From NCBI RefSeq assembly GCF_905171775.1, contig NC_053491.1, forward strand, positions 226,848,247 to 226,912,246: a stretch of 64,000 nt of DNA, written 5' to 3'. The notes under the pieces are model-generated. The model did no database searches. It was not told where the DNA came from and saw only the letters and a program-made list of their open reading frames with translations. Below, piece by piece: positions 23,301 through 35,004 of this stretch. The position numbers and the translations under genes are program-made. The stretch is from Rana temporaria. Lineage: Eukaryota > Chordata > Amphibia > Anura > Ranidae. Every line of letters begins with the position of its first letter. The first letter of the stretch is position 1.

Positions 23301-24030
23301 GGGCCAGATCCACAAAGAAGTTACGCTGGCGTATCTATTGATACGCCGCATAACTTCTAGGATGCTCCGGCGTATCTTTTTTCTGTATTCAGAAAACAAG
23401 ATACGCCAGAATTTTGTTAGATACGACCAGCGTAAGTTGCCTACGCCGTTGTAGCTTAACTGCATATTTACGCTGGCCGCTAGGGGCGTGTACGCTGATT
23501 GACGCCTAGAATATGTAAATCAGCTAGATACGCCAATTCACAAACGTACGCCTGGCCGTCGCAGTACAGATACGTCGTTTACGTTAGGCTTTTTCCGGCG
23601 TAAAGTTACCCCTGCTATATGAGGCGCAGCCAATGTTAAGTATGGACTTCGGGCCAGTGTCGAATTTTCCGTCGATTACGTCGTTTGCGTAAGTCGTTCG
23701 CGAATAGGGCTGTGCGTCATTTACGTTCACGTCGAAAGCATTGGCTTTTTGCGGGTTAATTTGGAGCATGCGCACTGGGATACTTTCACAGATGGCGCAT
23801 GCGCCGTTCGTAAAAAGCATCATTTACGTGGGGTCACAATACATTGACATAAAACACGCCCACATCTTCCATATTTGAATTAGGCGGGCTTACGCCGGCC
23901 TATTTACGCTACGCCACCGCAACTTTGCTTTGAGAATACTGCACTTGCCTGTCAAAGTAGCGGAGGCATAGCGTAGCGTACGATATGCTACGCCTGCTTA
24001 AAATTACGCCGTTCTACGTGGATCTGGCCC
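23301..24030. mobile_element. ggccagatcc-family MITE
   Basis: Begins gggccagatccacaaagaag and ends cgtggatctggccc. CpG-rich complementary arms carry tacgctggcgtatc-type motifs. It is about 730 bases long, like its relatives, and non-coding. Confidence 0.8.
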
Positions 24031-25104
24031 GTTGTCCTTAAAAAGCAATGTAAAAATTATTTTGGTAGGCAAATACTGATGCTGAAATTTTTGGCCTGGG
24101 CATTTATACATCGTTGATATCTGGTTATGAAAGGGTTTAAAAAGGAATACCTTTACATTTACTGTTTGGGAATGGGGACTCTAGTTTTTGAAAAGTACAG
24201 TGATCCTTTATATATCCAAAAATATAAATGTTTCCCCGGGTTGTAGTGCATCTTCCATCTGATTAAAGCTTTATTGTGTTAACAGAATATCTATTAAATC
24301 TGAGAATTATTTTTTTTTATCTTAAATAAAAGTATATACCGTAAGCTTTTTTTTTAAGAAAACATTTTGGAATTTAGTTGATTATTCACTTTGAGCATAA
24401 GGTGATCAGGACTAGAAATCAAGCTTTCTACAAGCAATTATCTCAATAACTGTGAGGAAAAATTGTTTTCCAGAGAGCTCCCACTCAGAAACTGTATAAG
24501 TCTACATCATTATCTCTCCCCACCTCCACTGCCCCCTCGCTCAGTATGCTCAACCTATTTTACCCTTACGCTGTAACAGACTTTTGCATAAACATTTCAT
24601 TTACTAAAAATCTGCCTCATAACAAGCCCGGCTTGATGAATTTCTGCAAATATGTTTCCGCCAAAAGGTACCTTTTATCACAGCACATGTGAGGCATTTC
24701 CTCTGAATTTCATATTGATTGGCTCTAGGTACTAAGTTATTTTTGCACCTCAAATGTGTCAGAGTAATTTTCACATTTTGAGTGAACACAATTTTCATTT
24801 GAACATCTTAGCTAATCAACACGTCTCCAACAACGCTGATAATTTGTTTTTTTTGCAGCCTTTCCTTTGTATTAGACAGCTTCAGCAACAACAGTTGATG
24901 GTATCCATGTTGGCTCAAAACCATACTGTTAAGCATACATGTTTGGGCTTGGTTCAACTATTGTAAGCAATGAACTCACAATTTTGTAGAACTAAGATTC
25001 TTGTTCTACAGAACTTCAATTTTGCCTTAGAGCAAGGTGTTTCATGCTGTTGCAAGAGAACATTTTGACAGTTCTGTGTTTCACTCTCTAGCCACAATTC
25101 ATAA
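24031..25104. other. Single-copy-like DNA; 24480-24960 candidate conserved element
   Basis: No coding frame and no terminal repeats are seen. Positions 24480-24960 are free of simple repeats, with balanced sequence and A/T-rich motifs. They resemble non-coding DNA under constraint more than repeat debris, but this is an impression only. Confidence 0.35.
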
Positions 25105-25437
25105 GCCCTGTACACACGATCGGTCCATCTGTTGAAAACGGTCTGATGGACGGTTGTCATCGGTTAACCAATGAAGCTGACGGATGGTCAGTCGTGCCTA
25201 CACACCATAGGTTAAAAAAACGATCGCGTCAGAACGCGGTGACGTAAAACACAACGACGCGCTGAAAAAAAACGAAGTACAATGCTTCCAAGCATGCGTC
25301 GACTTGATTCTGAGCATGCGTGAATTTTTAAACCTATGGATAAATAACCGATGGGGCCCACACACGATCGGTTTTTTCCGATGAAAACGGTCCATCAGAC
25401 CGTTCTCATCGGTTTAACTGATCATGTGCACGCGGCC
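25105..25437. mobile_element. cgtacacac-family MITE
   Basis: Left end gccctgtacacacgatcgg, right end atgtgcacgcggcc, flanked by taa and tta. The subterminal arms match in inverse (gaaaacggtctgatgg / ccatcagaccgttctcatc). A close relative is at 48858-49268. Confidence 0.75.
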
Positions 25438-25445
25438 TTACTTAT

Positions 25446-26173
25446 AGCTAGATTCAGAAAGACTGGCTTAACTTTGTGCAGGCGTAGCGTGTCGCATATA
25501 CGCTACGCCGCTGTAAGTCAGAGAGGCAAGTGCTGTATTCACAAAGCACTTGCCTCCTAAGTTACGGCGGCATAGCGTAAATGGGCCGGCGTAAGCGCGC
25601 CTAATTCAAATTGTGAAGAGGTGGGCGTGTTTTATGTAAATAAACCATGACCCCACGTAAATGACGTTTTGAACGAACGGCGCATGCGCCGTCCGTGGAC
25701 GTATCCCAGTGCGCATGCTCCAAATTACGCCGCAAGAACTTATTGGTTTCGACGTGAACGTAAATTACGTCCAGCCCCATTCACGGACGACTTACGCAAA
25801 CTACGTAAAATTTTCAAAATTCAACGCGGGACCGACGTCCATACTTAACATTGGCTAGGCCAGCTTTTTGGTGGAATAACTTTACGCCTGAAAACGCCTT
25901 ACGTAAATGGCGTATCTTTACTGCGACGGGGAAGCGTATGTTCGTAAATAGGCGTATCTCGCTGATTTACGCATTCTAGGCGCAAATCAGCGTTCACGCC
26001 CCCCAGCGGCCGGCCTAAATAGACAGCTAAGATACGACGGCGCAGGCCGTCGTATCTTAGCTAAATTTAAGTGTATCTAATTTTGAGAATACACTTAAAG
26101 ATACGACAGCTTAGATTCAGAGTTACGACGGCGTATCTACTGATACGCCGGCTTAACTCTTTCTGAATCTAGC
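25446..26173. mobile_element. ggccagat-family MITE (agctagattcag subfamily)
   Basis: Ends agctagattcagaaag and ctttctgaatctagct are perfect inverted repeats of 16 bases. The interior has several inverted pairs (gtaagttacgg-type and agatacgacggcg-type motifs). It is non-coding and CpG-rich. Confidence 0.8.
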
Positions 26174-26589
26174 TATTAATCTTTTTCAGTTTGGACATTG
26201 CGTTCAGCGTGTTTATATTAAATGAGAGGAATAAGGATGTTGTAATATTGGAAAAAGAGTATTCTCCATAAATCTCTTAAATTCAGCAAGGATGTCTTTA
26301 CCTGAAACATTTTTATTTGTCAGACTATGGGTAGCAAAACTATTTTCTGTGTACCTGTATAACAGGATGTTAATAAGGCAATGGGGAGTAGTCCCAAATA
26401 TTTTGATAATATATTTACAACAAGTTTGGACAATGGGGTTAAAAGACTTGACATGAAAGGATGCCCATTTTGGTTATACAGGTGGTCCCCTAGTTACAAA
26501 CATCTGACTTACAAACGACGCCTACTTTCAGGAGGAAACAGGAAGTGGGAGGAAATCTACCCCTAGGAAGAGGAAAATTCACTCCTGTC
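26174..26589. other. Single-copy-like spacer
   Basis: No gene is seen. A phrase near 26490 (ggtcccctagttacaaacat) has the look of an interspersed repeat fragment, but its ends cannot be placed. Confidence 0.35.
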
Positions 26590-26860
26590 AGGGCCCGTAC
26601 ACACGACCGAGTTTCTCGGCAGAATTCAGCCAGAAACTCGGTCGGAGCCGTATTCTGCCGAGAAACCCGGCCGTGTGTACACTTTCGGCCGAGGAAGCCG
26701 ACGAGGACCTCGGCGAGGAAATAGAGAACATGTTCTCTATTTCCTCGTTGTTCAATGGGAAATTTCAGCTCGCCGAGGTCCTCGGCGGCTTCACAAGGAA
26801 CTCGACGGACAAAACTATGTGTTTTGCCCGTCGAGTTCCTCGGACGTGTGTACGGGGCCT
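26590..26860. mobile_element. cgtacacac-family MITE (gaattcagc subfamily)
   Basis: Left end agggcccgtacacacgacc, right end ggacgtgtgtacggggcct. It is a close relative of 51928-52198, with the shared phrase gagtttctcggcagaattca. It lies directly next to the 502-bp element starting at 26863. Confidence 0.75.
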
Positions 26861-26862
26861 AA

Positions 26863-27364
26863 GGCCCCATACTCACGACCAAACATGTCTGCTGAAACTG
26901 GTCCGCGGGCCAGTTTCAGCAGACATGTTCGGTCGTGTGTGGGCGCGAGCGGGCCGAATTCCAGCAAACATTTGCCCGCCGTGCCTTTTCCCAGCAGACA
27001 AATATTCCTGGACTTGTTTTAAAACAGTCCGCTGGAATCCTGCCCGCTCGGACATGTACGGTCGTCAGTACAGACCTACCGTACATGTCCAGGCGCCCGC
27101 CGTCCCTCGCATGCGTCGAATGACTTCGACGCATGCGTGGAAGCATTTTAAAGGCGGGCCGCCCACGTCGCTGCGTCATTGTCGCGGCGACACCGCGTCA
27201 TCGACGCGGCGACACCGCGGACACGCCCCGCGTATTGTTTACGCGCGGACTTCTGTACGATGGTGTGTACAACCATCGTACAGAAGCCCTCTGGCAGACA
27301 TGTATGGTGAAAACGGTCCGACGGACCGCTTTCACCATACATGTTTGTTCGTGTGTACCCGGCC
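26863..27364 (+). mobile_element. 502-bp Harbinger-like MITE, exact TAA duplication
   Basis: Begins ggccccatactcacgacc and ends gtgtgtacccggcc, flanked by taa at 26860-26862 and 27365-27367. An element of exactly the same length, with about nine differences by eye, lies in the opposite orientation at 59346-59847. The long frames here, including one of 306 codons, are translations of this palindromic, CpG-rich element and its neighbours. Confidence 0.85.
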
Positions 27365-27367
27365 TAA

Positions 27368-27997
27368 GAGTTATTATGGGAAACATTTACCCTTTACTGA
27401 TGCTTTATCACCAAGGCTTGTTTCCATAATGACCCAAAATTTTCAAAATCCAATTGTCATTGGGACAGGAAGTAAGATGAAATCTTCTGAACAGGGGCAC
27501 AGACAGCAAAACAAATGTTACAGGGGTGTTGACCTTTCCTTATGCTATCCAAAAAGATTAAAAATAATTTTTTTGGGCTGGAGCTACACTTAAATAATGT
27601 ACCTGTTCCGACTTACAGATTCATCTTAAGAACAAACCTGCAGACCCTATCTTGTTTGTACCCCCGGACCGCCTGTATCTTGATATGGATTCACATAGTA
27701 CACAGTTCTTTATCCGTTCTTGAACCACTTGACTGATATACAGCTAACACACATAACTTTTTACATGTGTACAGTGTTGTAATGTCTCAAAGCACATAAA
27801 GCATAGCTCCCAACTGACCCTGATTTCGAGGGACTGTGCCTGATTTGGAACAAAGTCCCTCTGTGCCTCTTTTCTCCTCATTTGTCCTTCATTTTGGTCT
27901 GATGTACTGCATATAGTTTTATATAAAATGCACTATTGATCTTTCAAAAGTGTTTCACAGTGCTAAACCTTTCATCCAAATTCAAAATGGTTGCAAT
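27368..27997. other. Single-copy-like spacer
   Basis: No gene is seen. The run aaaaataatttttttggg and a related inverted pair at 27560-27600 are the only structure noticed. Confidence 0.4.
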
Positions 27998-28515
27998 AAA
28001 TGAAAACACATAATGCAAGAAAACAGGTGTATATAAAAATGACTCAATGGTATAGTAAATCATGCTCACATATAAGTGTTTGAAGTGCAAATAGGGAATC
28101 ATCTGCTGGATGTGAGTTCCGTGGACGTCAATTGCTGCTCCAGGGATCGAGGTCTGAAATCCTGTATCCATTCCTAAGCTTGTTTGACCCACTGGTGTGT
28201 GGGTCCACGACTTCTGTTAAGAGTACCTACCCTTTCCCCGGGTGGTGGATGCACAGACCCCGGTGTTCCTTACTTCTACAGATGGTTGGTCATCATCACC
28301 GTCATTGCATAGACTGTATTTCTCACTCACATTTGTCCAGTGGGTTGAGGTTTATTCCAACATGAATGTTGGTGGACTTTTTGTCATTCATCATTGAGAT
28401 TATCAGCATTGTATTTGCACATTCCCAATTTGCACTTAATTTATATATAAGTATTTACTATACCATTAAATCATTTTTATATACACCTGTTTCTTGCATT
28501 GTGTGTTTTCATTTA
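27998..28515. repeat. Inverted repeat with arms of about 110 bp
   Basis: The left arm (aaatgaaaacacataatgca..., 27998-28105) and right arm (...tgtgtgttttcattta, 28405-28515) match in inverse over roughly 100 bases, including ggtgtatataaaaatga and actataccatt. The loop is about 300 bases. It is an unclassified fold-back or non-autonomous element with no coding capacity. Confidence 0.75.
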
Positions 28516-28674
28516 TATTAGCACTTTATTGCTGAAACATAATTGTGTTTATGCTTTGATATTAACACTTGACACTAGCGCTGCACTTTTTATTCAATAT
28601 AACTAATAATTTTTTTGTATAATTCTCATTTTAAGGGGGTGTGACAGAGTGTGTGTCCTAAAGCTACATCATTT

Positions 28675-28845
28675 GCAGAGGCACATTGTGGGTGGTATTG
28701 GCGCGGTTTCCCATTGTTTTAAATGGAAAGGAGCCCTCGGGCTTTCACATTGAGTATGCAGTGCAGGAGTTTTTCAGGCGGTATAGCAGCGCTATTTTTA
28801 GCGCTGTACCGCCTGAAAAACTCCTCAGTGTGAAAGGGGTCTTAC
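28675..28845. repeat. Fragment of the gctttcacattg-family MITE
   Basis: Contains cagaggcacattgtgggtgg and a terminal hairpin with agcagcgctatttttagcgc, matching the right half of the complete element at 30892-31324. Confidence 0.7.
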
Positions 28846-29420
28846 AGAACACGAAGCCACTTTTTGAAGTGCCAGTTCCAGCAGTCTTCCTTCGTTGAAA
28901 GTAGAGGGAGAGCATCTAGTGGTGTATTGACATAATACATTCTGGGATCATGGTGCTCCTTTGTTTTGTAGATTGCCGAGGACCCCACAAGATCTTGACT
29001 CATTTCCCACCCAATTGCCAAATCATTAGTGGTGTTGCCAATAAAATTTCAAAAACTAAAAACATTGGTCTGATTTTAATTAATTTTCTTTTTTTATTCC
29101 TTTTGCAAAATTATTTGGAACACAATGACATTGAAAAGATTCTGCATGGAATATCACAGATTTTAATCTGTTTTACAGAACAGTCACAAATAAGTTAAAC
29201 CATATATATATATATTCGTTGATATGTGTGTATATATGTATAAAAAAACAGCAAAATTAAATATCACATTAGAACACTGAATAAACTATTTCAAAGGTCA
29301 TTCATCCACAGCTACATTTTTTTTTGTGTGTGATTTTCCCTTATCTTAACGACTACCCAGCCTTGTGAGAAATCACGGCAGCCGCTTAGGGGGAAAAAAA
29401 CATTTGTTGGTGTTTCCACC
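28846..29420. other. Non-coding DNA downstream of SNCB
   Basis: No gene is seen. A short (ta)n run lies at about 29203-29216. Depending on which poly(A) site is used, part of this stretch could be 3' UTR. Confidence 0.4.
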
Positions 29421-29956
29421 TTCTCTTTATAAAAAGTAAAACATGCTTTATTTATATCGGTAGACGCAGAAGAATACCCGCAGGTTCAGTTGCAGAAGGT
29501 TGCAGGCCCCCCTGCCACAGAACAAGCTTACACACCAAAACAAATAGGTTACAAAATAATTATGAGTGACAAAATCCACCAAAAAGACCCCCGGAAATTA
29601 TTCTCTGGGAGGGAAACAGAAATAATTGTCTGGGGGCACAAGGACTGCAAAGACAAATACAATGCATTCATGGGTTCATACATTACAAAGGGCTTTTTTT
29701 TTTGTTTTAAGTTTAAACACCAGTTTTGTTTGGACTAATGACTCAACGCTAAGGATTACCATACATGAAATCACTTCACATGAGGCTTTCTGGAGGTGTA
29801 GTGAAGGAAGAGCTCACTTCTTGGGAGAAGAGGGGGTGCACTTCACACTCCTCTCGGGAAGGATAGGGCAGAGGAGAGGGGAGATTTTTTATTATTTTTT
29901 ATTATAGCTATCTTTGTGCTGATGCTGCTGGTGGCTGGGTCCAGGGCTGAGGGATG
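29421..29956 (-). other. SNCB: SNCB 3' UTR (extent inferred)
   Basis: This follows the SNCB stop codon at 29957-29959. Possible AATAAA signals on the minus strand are at 29898-29903, 29888-29893 and 29447-29452. The first two would leave a 3' UTR of fewer than 100 bases; the last would give about 530. Which one is used cannot be decided from the sequence. RNA data would settle it. Confidence 0.45.
29447..29452 (-). terminator. SNCB: Candidate SNCB poly(A) signal (AATAAA)
   Basis: The plus strand reads tttatt, so the minus strand is AATAAA, about 510 bases past the SNCB stop. It is one of three candidates, chosen because the two nearer ones would leave an unusually short 3' UTR. Confidence 0.35.
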
Positions 29957-29989
29957 TTATGCTTCGGGTTCATATTCCTGGTAGTCATC
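29957..29989 (-). CDS. SNCB: Beta-synuclein, terminal coding exon
   Basis: On the minus strand an acceptor (ttattttacag) is followed by codons for DDYQEYEPEA and TAA. Vertebrate beta-synuclein ends in EEYQEYEPEA, so only the first two acidic residues differ (E to D). Alpha-synuclein ends in YQDYEPEA and lacks the E at that position. The exon joins in phase 0 to the 90-base exon at 59046-59135. The protein is a small, largely unstructured presynaptic protein that binds membranes through its N-terminal repeats; the acidic tail encoded here has been linked to chaperone-like activity. The exon is short (11 codons including stop) and would be missed by an ORF length cut-off. Confidence 0.92.
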   Translation of the reverse strand, partial: DDYQEYEPEA

Positions 29990-30000
29990 CTGTAAAATAA

Positions 30001-30548
30001 AAGCAACCAACGTTTATTTGTAGAAAAGCTTACTTACAGTAAATCAGATAGTAATTCATATAAACCAATTTTAGTGTCATGTAAATGAGCTTTAAAAAGA
30101 GTGTTTTCACTGGAACTACCAAAAACAGACAGATTTGTAACAGAATATGGATACTTTCAACTGTCATTTATTTAGAGGGACAGTTCCTCCTCTAAATCAG
30201 AACCCATCTGTCCCTCTTTTCTCCTCAATCATCCCTTTTTTTTCCATCTGCTGTAAATTCTGTTAAAAAAAAGGTCCATCGATGTATCTATCTATCAAAA
30301 GTGTTATTCTGAACTAAACCTTTCATGCAACCTATTGTCATTTTAAAAAGCAAATATAAGGGAAACTAGTGGTGAAAAAAGCACTTGTGGGTTTAACCAA
30401 TCGTTTTTTGGAAGCTAATATTTATAAAAAAAAGAAAAATGAAATAAAAGCAAAAAACAAAAAAACATGTAATTTGGGGGGAGGGGGCAAAATGCCTACC
30501 TCTTTTACTTGATGGATTTATCGGTACCACATCCTCTACTGTCACATT
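30001..30548. other. Intron DNA without clear features
   Basis: No gene is seen. It has A/T-rich stretches and a purine run near 30420-30490. Positions 30170-30330 and 27795-27975 share phrases such as ctgtccctcttttctcctca, so both may be pieces of one diffuse repeat. Confidence 0.4.
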
Positions 30549-30685
30549 GGGGTTTATTTACTAAAGCTGGAGAGTGCAAAATCAGACTAACCCCTGCATA
30601 GAAACAGCTTCTATCCTCAGATTGTTCAATTAAGCTTTGGCAATAAAACTTGGAAGCTGATTGGTTTCTATGCAGAAGTGAGCCT
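30549..30685. repeat. Harbinger-like MITE fragment (ggggttt-tttacta family)
   Basis: Begins ggggtttatttactaaagc and contains agagtgcaaaatc and gctgattggtttctatgcag, the start and middle of an element whose other end type is seen at 57778-57843 (ttagtaaatcaacccc). The right end is missing, and the Tc1 copy begins directly after it. Confidence 0.6.
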
Positions 30686-31566
30686 GAAGCATGAAATTGT
30701 CCAAAATGTCTCGGTATGCTGACGCCTTAAAAACGCTCTGAAAAACAACCCCACACCATAATCCCCCCTCCACCAAATGATTAGGACCAGTGCACAAAGA
30801 AAGCTCCATACAGACATGGATGAGCGCGTTTGGGGTGGAGGAACTTGACTGGCCTGTCCTCAACCCAATAGTACACCTTTGGGATGAATTAGGCTGCTTT
30901 CACAATGGGCAGTGGAGCCGCGGTGACAGTATAGCCGCGCTATTTGTAGCGCCGATATACCGTTGTATTTACCGCAATATTCGGGCGCTAGCGGTGTGGT
31001 ATTAACCCCCGCTAGCGTCCGAAAAAGGGTTAATACCCCCCGCAATGCGCCTCTGCAGAGGCGCATTGCGGGCGGTATTACCGCGGTTTCCGATTGATTT
31101 CAATGGGAAGGCACGGTATAGGAGCGGTAAACACCCCGCTCCTATACCGCTCCAAAGATGCGGCTAGCAGGACTTTTGGAGCGGTCCTGCTACCGCACCG
31201 CTTCAGTGTGAAAGCCTTCGGGCTTTCACATTGAAGCCTGCAGGGCATGATTTTTTCATGCGGTATAGCAGCGCTATTTTTAGCGATGTACCGCATGAAA
31301 AACGCCTCAATGTGAAAGGGGTCTAAGAGCGGAGACTGCGAGCCAGACCTTCTCGTTCACATCAGTGCCTGACCTCACAAATGCTCTTCTGGAAGAAGAG
31401 TCAAACATTCCCATAGACACACTTCTAAACCTTATGGACAGCTTTCCCAGAAGAGTTGAAGCTGGTAAAGCTGCAAAGCATGCCAACTCAATATTGAACC
31501 CTACGGACTAAGACTGGGATGCTATTAAAGTTCATGTGTGTCCTAATACTTTTGACAATATAATGT
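30686..31566 (+). pseudogene. Tc1-like transposase remnant, copy 1, interrupted
   Basis: The frame before and after the insert encodes pieces of a Tc1-type transposase C-terminus: SSIQTWMSAFGVEELDWPV, then sequence related to the RPTSVPGLTN..EEWSNIP region of copy 2, and the LPRRV-like end. The 3' end tacttttgacaatata is close to the inverted end of this Tc1 family. A MITE (30892-31324) splits the conserved WDELE(R) motif. The N-terminal half (DNA-binding domain and first catalytic D) is absent. In an active element the transposase would cut at TA sites. Confidence 0.75.
30892..31324. mobile_element. gctttcac-family MITE inside Tc1 copy 1
   Basis: Begins ggctgctttcacaatggg and ends caatgtgaaaggggtct. 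Hairpins inside include aggcgcattgcgggcggt and agcgctatttttagcg. It sits between gaatt-a and gagcggagac of the transposase remnant, which are contiguous in copy 2 (49466 onward). Confidence 0.8.
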
Positions 31567-32310
31567 GTGTGTTTTACCTCAGGGGTGTACACCCTAATGC
31601 AATGGGCTATGCATGCCTATGACTGTATATAGGTATATATATATATATACACATATATATATATATATACACACAGTTTTTTTTTTTTTGCATTTATATA
31701 GCACCCAGATATTTTATACTGCTATAAAGCATACAAATAATTATTCATATTAGGCCGTGCCCCTGAAAATTATTAAAGTCAAATGTCCCTAGAATACTAA
31801 TCTCAGTACAAACATACACAGTACCAATGCATTTAGGCATCAGTTATCCTACTAGTAAGTTTGCTTGGCTGTGGAAGGAAAACAGAACACAGGGAGAATA
31901 TGGCTGATCTCACTTCTTGCATCACCATAGTCTGTTGACTTATGTATCCCATAGAGCTATAAGAATGAGTAATTAGAGATTTGTTAGAAACCACTAGAGG
32001 AATCCTAGCAGTTAAGGAGGATGAGCGTTTACATCAGTATTCACCTTAGGTAGCAGCAGATAATGAAATATAACAGAAAGGCTTCCCTAATTAAAGCTGT
32101 GTCTTGGCTGAACATGACTTCTCTGTCTGCTGTCTCACTGCAACTTCCTATTTTGGCTATATATCTATATTGAGCTCTGCATCAGATATAACACAATATG
32201 CATCAGATATAACACAACAGCCATTCATTTTACAAATGTCGTAGTGTGGGCAAAAAAAATAAATAAAAAAATAACACAAAAAAGGTCACCTGATTCATAA
32301 GCATTGAATA

Positions 32311-32311
<1 letters not shown>
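31567..32311. other. Intron DNA with a TA-rich tract
   Basis: No gene is seen. A (ta)n-type tract lies at about 31632-31672, followed by T-rich sequence. The rest looks single copy. Confidence 0.45.

Positions 32312-32379
<68 letters not shown>
32312..32379 (+). repeat. (tta)n microsatellite, about 22 copies
   Basis: Uninterrupted trinucleotide repeat (att/tta) of 68 bases. It is probably highly variable in length between individuals. Confidence 0.97.
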
Positions 32380-32728
32380 GTATTCAAATATTTATATTTG
32401 TTGCATTCATGTAGCCTAGCCTGGGGATCAAGGTCTAGCATGTTCTATAGCTCTGTGGACAAAGTACTGTAAGTATGCAATATTTCAGAGAGAACAATAA
32501 TTCACTCCTATCCTTCCTTCCACAGTGGCAATCTAACACCTCTACCACAGTCATGGTCACTTTCATGTTTAAGCCGTCTACTATTTGGTATGTTACGAAT
32601 TTTGGTAAGAACTAGAACACTGACAGGAAATCTATGCCAATACGGAAGACCATACAAATTACTAAAATTAAGTGAAAATGCTTGTTAACTTCAACAGGAT
32701 ATTAACATGTTGTGCTAAAGCTTACTTA
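32380..32728. other. Intron DNA without clear features
   Basis: No gene or repeat is seen. Confidence 0.45.
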
Positions 32729-33273
32729 CCGTGTTTCCCCGAAAATAAGACCTACACCGAAAATAAGACCTACCCCGAAAATAAGACCTAGCATTATTTT
32801 CCAGGGGAGCTGCAATATAAACCCTACCCCGAAAATAAGCCCTAGTTCAAAATGCTTGTAAAATCCTATAATCTACTCTATTTCTGGAGTATATAATGTA
32901 CAATGTGTGTGTTTCTGTAATATAATTTTGCCAAATACCTTCGGTACGGCTCCCCCTCTGCAGTGCTCGGAGTGGGGAAAAGAGCTCTGGCACGTCACGG
33001 AAGTACAGAGTGGCGCTATAATGAAGGTATTTGGCACGTTTATATTACAGAAACACACACATTGTACATTATATAATACTGTAAAAGAATAGATCATATG
33101 ATTTTACAAGCATTTTAACTTGACTCACACTGGGGATTCCTGACAGGCAGGGAGGGAGAGGGGGAGAGAAGACATCACATTATATGGTAAGACCTACCCT
33201 GAAAATAAGCCCTACTGTGTCTTTTGTTTCCAAAATTAATATAAGACCCAGGCTTATTTTCGGGGAAACACGG
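32729..33273. mobile_element. TA-flanked (mariner-like) MITE with an inner palindrome
   Basis: Ends ccgtgtttccccgaaaataa and ttattttcggggaaacacgg are perfect 20-base inverted repeats, flanked by TA at both sides. TA is the target of Tc1/mariner elements. Near the left end aaaataagaccta is repeated three times. Inside, 32891-32925 and 33040-33074 are perfect 35-base inverted copies around a loop of about 114 bases; this may be a second inserted element. Confidence 0.85.
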
Positions 33274-34062
33274 TACTTAAAGTGATGGACAGCCCTTCTA
33301 TTAAGATCTGTATTTAAAGCAGATCTTCACCCTCAAATTAGGTCCCTACTACCTACCATCCCTCGTTTTTATTATATAAAAGTACATGTAGGGCACTGGG
33401 ACAAGGGGGGTGTGTATTGTTTACATACTGTACTGTAATCTATAAGATTACAGTATACTGTATGTAATGTGTTTGTTTCCGTTTTTGAACGGCGGCACAG
33501 GAGGACGCTGTGTGAATCAAGTGAGGTCCCGCTCCCTCACACAGCATGTTAACATCGCTGGATCCAGGAGAAGGTAAGTCAGAGCGCGCTGCAGGCTCTG
33601 CATATCTACCCTGAGCGTGACTCGGGGATACCGATCGCAGCCTAAAAAACCCACCCCGAGTCACGCTCGGGAATACCGCCAGGCAGGTTAATAAGCACCT
33701 AGTAACATGAGACAAAGTACAAAATGTATGTTGTATGTATGCTCTTTCTTCTAAAGCTCCAAGTGAAAGATGGGAAGATGGGGCATTTTTTGCACCACTG
33801 AGGAAACTGCCAAGTGGTTGGACACGCTCATTAAGTATTGATTACTGCTCTCTACTGAACTTGCCTTACTTATTTGTCTAACACTATTGCTCACCCTGCC
33901 CTGTCTAGTGGACATTTGGCACATATCCTGAGCACTTGGGGACACGTAGCTTTAGCACGCTGTCTCCTCTGTGACTGCAATCGTGTAGTTTTCCACCACC
34001 AGGATTGCAGAGTAATTAGTCTCCTTGACTTGAGACTTGTGTCTCTCTGCCTTTACCTCTGC
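33274..34062. other. Intron DNA with repeat pieces
   Basis: No gene is seen. Positions 33600-33690 hold the inverted pair gagcgtgactcgggg / ccccgagtcacgctc, typical of an interspersed repeat. A paired tacagtatactgta is near 33450. Confidence 0.45.
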
Positions 34063-34528
34063 CATAGGTGTGCACAGCCTATTGCATTAGGGTGTGCACC
34101 CCAAAGCTCCAAACACATATGCGTTTGACATATTTACCAGCCTCTTCCCACTCTCCATCCTGAAACAATGGGAGGAAGGGGGAGCCAGGGAGCACACAGG
34201 GGGATCCAGGCAACAGAAAGAAGAGTAATAGGGATAGAAGAGGTGGTGGGGGTGGCATATATTAGTACCGATCCCATGTATTTTCCTCCATTGGCAGCCA
34301 AATGTCAACAAGAGGGAGAGGAGGAGAAGCCTACATTCAGCTGCTGCAGGAGGAAAATACGGATTGGTTCCACTAAATTCCACCCCCGCCGGTTTCCTGT
34401 TCAGGTTATGAGGGTTGGCAAGGAAGGATTGCGGTTTAGCTATGACCTGCTCGACCACTGATGGGTTGCCAACCCCAGGATTAGGGTGTGCCCAGGCACA
34501 CCTTGCACACCCCTTGCGCACGCCTATG
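34063..34528. mobile_element. hAT-like MITE, 8-bp TSD with one mismatch
   Basis: Ends cataggtgtgcacag and tgcgcacgcctatg are inverted. The flanks acctctgc (34055-34062) and acctccgc (34529-34536) match at 7 of 8 bases. It is non-coding. Confidence 0.75.
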
Positions 34529-34536
34529 ACCTCCGC

Positions 34537-35004
34537 CTTTTTTGGTTTTCACCTCACCAAAATTTAAGCTGCTGTTCCGAGGGATGCACTGGACTGTGTT
34601 GTCTGAATGCGTCTATCTTCTAGGGATGATGTGTTCGGCAGCAGGCATCCTTTCTTGGTCATTTGGAGGCACGTTACCAAGCTGTAGAGGAATGTTTTAT
34701 TTTTGTTACCAAGTTCTCCCCCATTTTTCAGGACTAATGTTTTCCTTCTATTACCTAAGGATTGTATCCCCCAGCTATTGTTGGGTGCTTTGCACTACAC
34801 TTTTGTCTAGACAGTTTCTGCTTTTCTTTGAGACATTTCTTGTTGTTTTACGCATCTTGTACATACACCCTTATAGGGGGTCTTACACCATTCTTTGGGG
34901 GATTCAATCCTCCCCAGGTTTTGATGGGAGTTGTCAGGGAGGGAGAATGGGATTCATTTAGTATTATTGTAAATGTTTTTCTACACTTATCATGTCTTTA
35001 TGTA
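34537..35004. other. Intron DNA, possibly LINE-derived
   Basis: No gene is seen. It directly precedes the endonuclease-like segment and may be the untranslated leader of the same LINE copy, but I find no motif that proves it. Confidence 0.3.

Noticed and set aside
26673..27593. 306-codon open frame
   Set aside because: It runs across two palindromic MITEs and their junction. Parts of it recur on the other strand at 59342-59935, as expected for an inverted MITE copy, and no protein motif is seen.
34542..34961. 139-codon hydrophobic frame as a membrane protein
   Set aside because: T-rich sequence gives hydrophobic codons by chance; it sits beside a LINE remnant and has no recognisable family motif.
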